A stretch of 64,000 nucleotides of DNA, from the NCBI GenBank assembly GCA_965207535.1, contig CBDBMR010000013.1, positions 62,001-126,000 on the forward strand. The letters are read 5' to 3'. The stretch comes from JAJDXO01 sp965207535. Its GTDB lineage: Bacteria > Pseudomonadota > Alphaproteobacteria > Rhodospirillales > UBA2165. Shown here in pieces: positions 61,120 through 64,000 of this stretch; position 1 is the first letter of the stretch; each line of letters opens with the position of its first letter. Both the position numbers and the translations under genes were made by a program. Below the pieces are notes generated by a model, which made no database searches, had not been told where the DNA came from, and saw only the letters and a program-made list of their open reading frames with translations.

Positions 61120-62391
61120 TTAACAGCCAAGCCCCTGGGATATCTGGGCATAACTGGTGAGAGGGACCCCGCACATCTGGTACCAGTCTTCCTTGTCGAT
61201 CACCGGCCGGTTCAGCAGTTCGATCATGTCGTCGAATTTGCGGAGCACGTCGCAACCCACCGCTTCGGGGTCCGCCACCTTTCGATGCTGCGGCCAGGCG
61301 TGGTCGCGGGCGTAGCGCCAGAACTCGCTGTCATAGCGGGAACCGCAGGAATAGTGCCAGCCGACGAACAGGCCGTAGCGAAGCATGTTGTCGACGAGAA
61401 AGCGGCTAACCGCCACTGCGTCGCGCTCAACGCTCTCTGCCAGGCGGTAAAGGCGTGTGCGGAGAACCATCCCGATCTGCAACTGGGTGGATACGATCGC
61501 CGTCGCTTCCAGGGGTTCCATGAAAGCCGCGGCGTTGCCGATGCGGGCCACGGCACCATCGTACATCCGGCGGTGGACAAAATTGGGAAACGGAATGACG
61601 GCGCGCTGCTCCCATTGCGGTACGCTCTCGGCTTCGAGGAACACATCGAAGTCCGCTTCGACTTCCGCAGGACCGGTGACATGGCGATTGAAGATGTATC
61701 CGTAGGAGGTGTGTGTCGTCAGCGGAATAACGAATATCCAGCCATGCGGACGCGCGGCCGCCCGGGTATAGGTAGGTTGCAGAACCAGACCGTCGCGCTC
61801 TTCCTCGACGATCGCCGGGCAGCGGCGGATGACGGAGGTATTGGTGGGGATGAAAGACATGTCGATGTGCCGGTCTGGGTCGAGTTCCTTGGGAAATCCC
61901 CGGGCATCGAAGACCAGGTCGTAGCGTTCCGGCGCCATACCCTCGCATTCCACCCGCGCGCCGCCCTCCACCCGGACGATATCGAGCACTTTCGCGTCGA
62001 CGTGGCGCGCGCGGATGCTTTCATGGAGCAGGTCCGTCACCAGGTCGGCGGACAGGTGGTACGCGTAGGACACCTGTTGCGGCGTGAAATAGTGGGTGAA
62101 GTCCCGGTCGCGCGCACCCCACCCTTCGAAGGCGACACCGTACTTGCGCGTTCCATTCAGGCGCCGCTGGATTGTCTCGTGGGGCAATTCCGTCAGATGC
62201 CGCAGTTCCTGGACCAGGCTCGGCCAGCTGCCTTCGCCCACACCGATGGCCGGGATGCGCGAATCGTATATGTGGTGCAACTCGTAATCGCTCTCGGGGT
62301 GAAGACGCGTTACGCTGGCGGCCGCCAAGGATCCGGCGGTTCCCCGCCCGATGACCGCGACCTTTCGTATGGAATTACTGCCCGGCTCCAT
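61120..62391 (-). CDS. Flavin-dependent halogenase (tryptophan-halogenase family)
   Basis: This 423-aa FAD protein has the dinucleotide-binding GRGTAG at residues 15-20 and the GVGEGSWPSL motif near 51-60. The catalytic-lysine context RKYGVAFEGWG (K83) matches the tryptophan-halogenase lysine. The WxWxIP motif that limits monooxygenase activity is W218-I-F220-V-I-P, with the second tryptophan replaced by phenylalanine. The length is less than that of PrnA-type free-tryptophan halogenases. GAGGG precedes the ATG at 62391. It could chlorinate or brominate the terminal tryptophan of the NHLP core, but free-substrate use is equally possible. Confidence 0.85.
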   Translation of the reverse strand: MEPGSNSIRKVAVIGRGTAGSLAAASVTRLHPESDYELHHIYDSRIPAIGVGEGSWPSLVQELRHLTELPHETIQRRLNGTRKYGVAFEGWGARDRDFTHYFTPQQVSYAYHLSADLVTDLLHESIRARHVDAKVLDIVRVEGGARVECEGMAPERYDLVFDARGFPKELDPDRHIDMSFIPTNTSVIRRCPAIVEEERDGLVLQPTYTRAAARPHGWIFVIPLTTHTSYGYIFNRHVTGPAEVEADFDVFLEAESVPQWEQRAVIPFPNFVHRRMYDGAVARIGNAAAFMEPLEATAIVSTQLQIGMVLRTRLYRLAESVERDAVAVSRFLVDNMLRYGLFVGWHYSCGSRYDSEFWRYARDHAWPQHRKVADPEAVGCDVLRKFDDMIELLNRPVIDKEDWYQMCGVPLTSYAQISQGLGC

Positions 62392-62614
62392 CGTCCCTCG
62401 CAGCTTGCGCAGGCGTCGGTCGGTCTCCCTTCGCGGCATGCCTGGACATGCCGTATGCGCCCCGGACTACCAAATCCCGGCCCGGTTGTCACGGCATCGT
62501 GATCCGGACGAGCCGGGCCCGCAGGCGCGCTTGCGATAGATCGGCCCGAAGGGCTAATTTGGTCGCGGCCAATCGGCAAATAACAATTCGGTTCAAGAAC
62601 AGGTGGCATTCCTG

Positions 62615-63619
62615 ATGCGTAACGCTATTGGAACCCTGGCCGTTTTTGCGTTCTCCTCGCTGGTTTTCGGCGTGGCGCAAGCCGCCGGCTTCAAGCCGGC
62701 GGTGGTCTACGATGTTGGCGGCAAGTTCGACAAATCCTTCAACGAGAGCGTCTTCAACGGCATCCGGCGCTTCACCGAAGAGACCGGCGTAGAGGTGATG
62801 GAACTCGAAGTCACCAACGAAGCCCGGCGCCGGCAGGCCATGGAGCGGATGATCCAGCGCGGTGCCACGGTGCTGCTGGGTGTCGGTTTCGGGCAGGCGG
62901 ATGCAATCAACGCCGTCGCCAAGGCCAATCCGGACAAGCAGTTCTCGATCATCGACGTGTTCTGGCTGGATCGGCCGAACCTGCGTCAATATTCCTTCAA
63001 GGAGCATGAGGGCAGCTATCTTGTCGGCGTCGCCGCGGCGATGAAATCCGAGACCGGCACGGTCGGGTTCGTCGGCGGCATGGACAGCCCGGCGATCCGG
63101 AAATTCGCCTGCGGCTACGTCCAGGGCGCCAAGTCCGTCGGCGGCGATGTCACTGTGCTGCAGGACATGACCGGCATGACCCCGGCGGCTTGGAACGATC
63201 CGGTCAAGGGAGCGGAACTGACGCGGGGACAGATCGACAGGGGCGCGGACGTGGTCTATCAGGCGGCCGGCGGCACCGGTATCGGCGTCATCAAGGCGGC
63301 GGCGGATGCCGGCAAGCTGTCGATCGGCGTTGATTCCAACCAGAACCACCTCGCGCCGGGTTCCGTTCTCACTTCGATGGTGAAGCGGGTCGATCTGGCC
63401 GCCTATCGGACCTTCATGGATGCCATGAAGGGCGAGTTCACCGCAGGCGTCCGCTCGCTGGGCCTTGCCGAAGGCGGGGTCGGCTGGGCCGTGGACGAGC
63501 ACAACCGGGCCTTGGTGTCCGGTGAGATCGAAGCGGCGGTCGAGAAAGCCAAACAGGCGATCATTTCGGGCGCCGTAAAGGTCCACAACTACGAGGACGA
63601 TTCCAACTGTCCGTTCTGA
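62615..63619 (+). CDS. BMP-family substrate-binding lipoprotein/periplasmic protein
   Basis: This 334-aa protein has a signal peptide (TLAVFAFSSLVFGVAQAAG). The BMP/Med pattern includes YDVGGKFDKSFNESVFNGIRR, FSIIDVFWLDRPNLRQYSF, and GTVGFVGGMDSPAIRKFACGY. These proteins bind nucleosides or purines for ABC import. The ATG at 62615 follows AGGTGG. No permease or ATPase gene follows inside the window. It is divergent from the halogenase and probably unrelated to the peptide locus. Confidence 0.9.
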   Translation: MRNAIGTLAVFAFSSLVFGVAQAAGFKPAVVYDVGGKFDKSFNESVFNGIRRFTEETGVEVMELEVTNEARRRQAMERMIQRGATVLLGVGFGQADAINAVAKANPDKQFSIIDVFWLDRPNLRQYSFKEHEGSYLVGVAAAMKSETGTVGFVGGMDSPAIRKFACGYVQGAKSVGGDVTVLQDMTGMTPAAWNDPVKGAELTRGQIDRGADVVYQAAGGTGIGVIKAAADAGKLSIGVDSNQNHLAPGSVLTSMVKRVDLAAYRTFMDAMKGEFTAGVRSLGLAEGGVGWAVDEHNRALVSGEIEAAVEKAKQAIISGAVKVHNYEDDSNCPF

Positions 63620-63735
63620 TCCGCCCGGGCACGGCTCTTGCCGGATCGCCGAAGCGGGCCTCGTCCGCCCCGGCTTGCATCAGGACAGGCGTTTTGTTAC
63701 CCCTGTTTCTCCGGTTCCACCGACGACCCCGCCGT

Positions 63736-64000
63736 ATGGGTATGGACGATAAGGCGCCCGCAATGACCTCCGAATCGAGCATGCCGGCAGACCCGTCGGC
63801 AGCACCTGTTTTCGTGACCGGCTCGTCCGGACATGTGGGCGCCAATCTCGTGCGCCGGCTGCTCGACGACGGCGCTCGCGTCCGGGTATTGCTGAGACGC
63901 GAGAGCAACAATGAGGGCCTGGATGGTCTCGACGTGGAGCGCACGTTCGGCGACCTCCGGGATCTGGACGCCACCAGAAAGGCGCTGGCCGGATGCCGGG
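63736..64000 (+). CDS. NAD(P)-dependent epimerase/reductase, 5' part only
   Basis: The frame runs off the right edge after 88 codons. The Rossmann signature VFVTGSSGHVGANLVRRLLDDGARVRVLLRR is clear, followed by VERTFGDLRD, typical of extended short-chain dehydrogenases such as dihydroflavonol-4-reductase-like proteins. The start at the first ATG (63736) is uncertain because several in-frame ATGs follow. Confidence 0.75.
   Translation, partial: MGMDDKAPAMTSESSMPADPSAAPVFVTGSSGHVGANLVRRLLDDGARVRVLLRRESNNEGLDGLDVERTFGDLRDLDATRKALAGCR

Noticed and set aside
1..64000. Search for CRISPR arrays, tRNA genes and complete insertion sequences
   Set aside because: No evenly spaced direct repeats, cloverleaf-like segments or full transposase genes were recognised by eye.

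Overview
The window is a GC-rich, densely packed stretch from a metabolically versatile bacterium, most likely an alphaproteobacterium. This rests on the complete aapJQMP-type amino-acid ABC operon, the DctPQM TRAP transporter, the two-subunit indolepyruvate-type oxidoreductase, many 1-4 base start/stop overlaps and several TTG/GTG starts. I could not search databases, so the lineage is an inference. No tRNA, rRNA, CRISPR array or intact insertion sequence was seen.

Left part, 1-31.9 kb: accessory catabolism with some housekeeping genes. Trehalose genes (GH15 hydrolase, otsB) lead into a minus-strand operon of two CoA ligases, three QueG/reductive-dehalogenase-like Fe-S proteins, a transglutaminase-like protein and a small unknown protein. 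This operon is divergent from a Rieske dioxygenase alpha/beta pair. Next come an iorAB-type 2-oxoacid:ferredoxin oxidoreductase with a small dimeric-barrel protein, a class III aminotransferase, purEK, an old-yellow-enzyme homologue and a secreted glycerophosphodiesterase. A 19-bp dyad occurs both in the ligase/dioxygenase promoter region and upstream of iorA, which suggests one regulator controls both. A repeat-rich spacer and a TacA/TacT-like toxin-antitoxin pair precede a TRAP transporter with an apparent dctP attenuator, then a YciI-like protein, a CoA ligase, a luciferase-like monooxygenase with a divergent MarR regulator, a polysaccharide deacetylase-like protein and an alpha/beta hydrolase.

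Right part, 31.9-62.4 kb: what looks like a ribosomal peptide natural product (RiPP) locus of the NHLP/NHLM type. It holds a YcaO cyclodehydratase fused to a leader-binding domain, an AlkB-type hydroxylase fused to a degenerate GlnE-like domain, and an 83-residue NHLP precursor ending in three cysteines and a tryptophan. It also holds an export set (C39 peptidase-ABC, NHLM ABC, HlyD), a flavin-dependent halogenase, a terpene-cyclase-like protein carrying its own NHLP leader at the N-terminus, and an unrecognised 383-aa protein. Interspersed are two paralogous RND/MMPL exporters, a KamA-like radical SAM enzyme, an MpaB/rubber-oxygenase-like protein, a second TacA/TacT-like pair, a broken amino-acid-binding protein and the aap operon. 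Whether all these interspersed genes belong to the pathway is inference. The window closes with a BMP-family binding protein and the start of an NAD(P)-binding epimerase/reductase.

A dispersed intergenic repeat built on a CCCTCTCCCC/GGGGAGAGGG hairpin occurs five times and separates several of these blocks.
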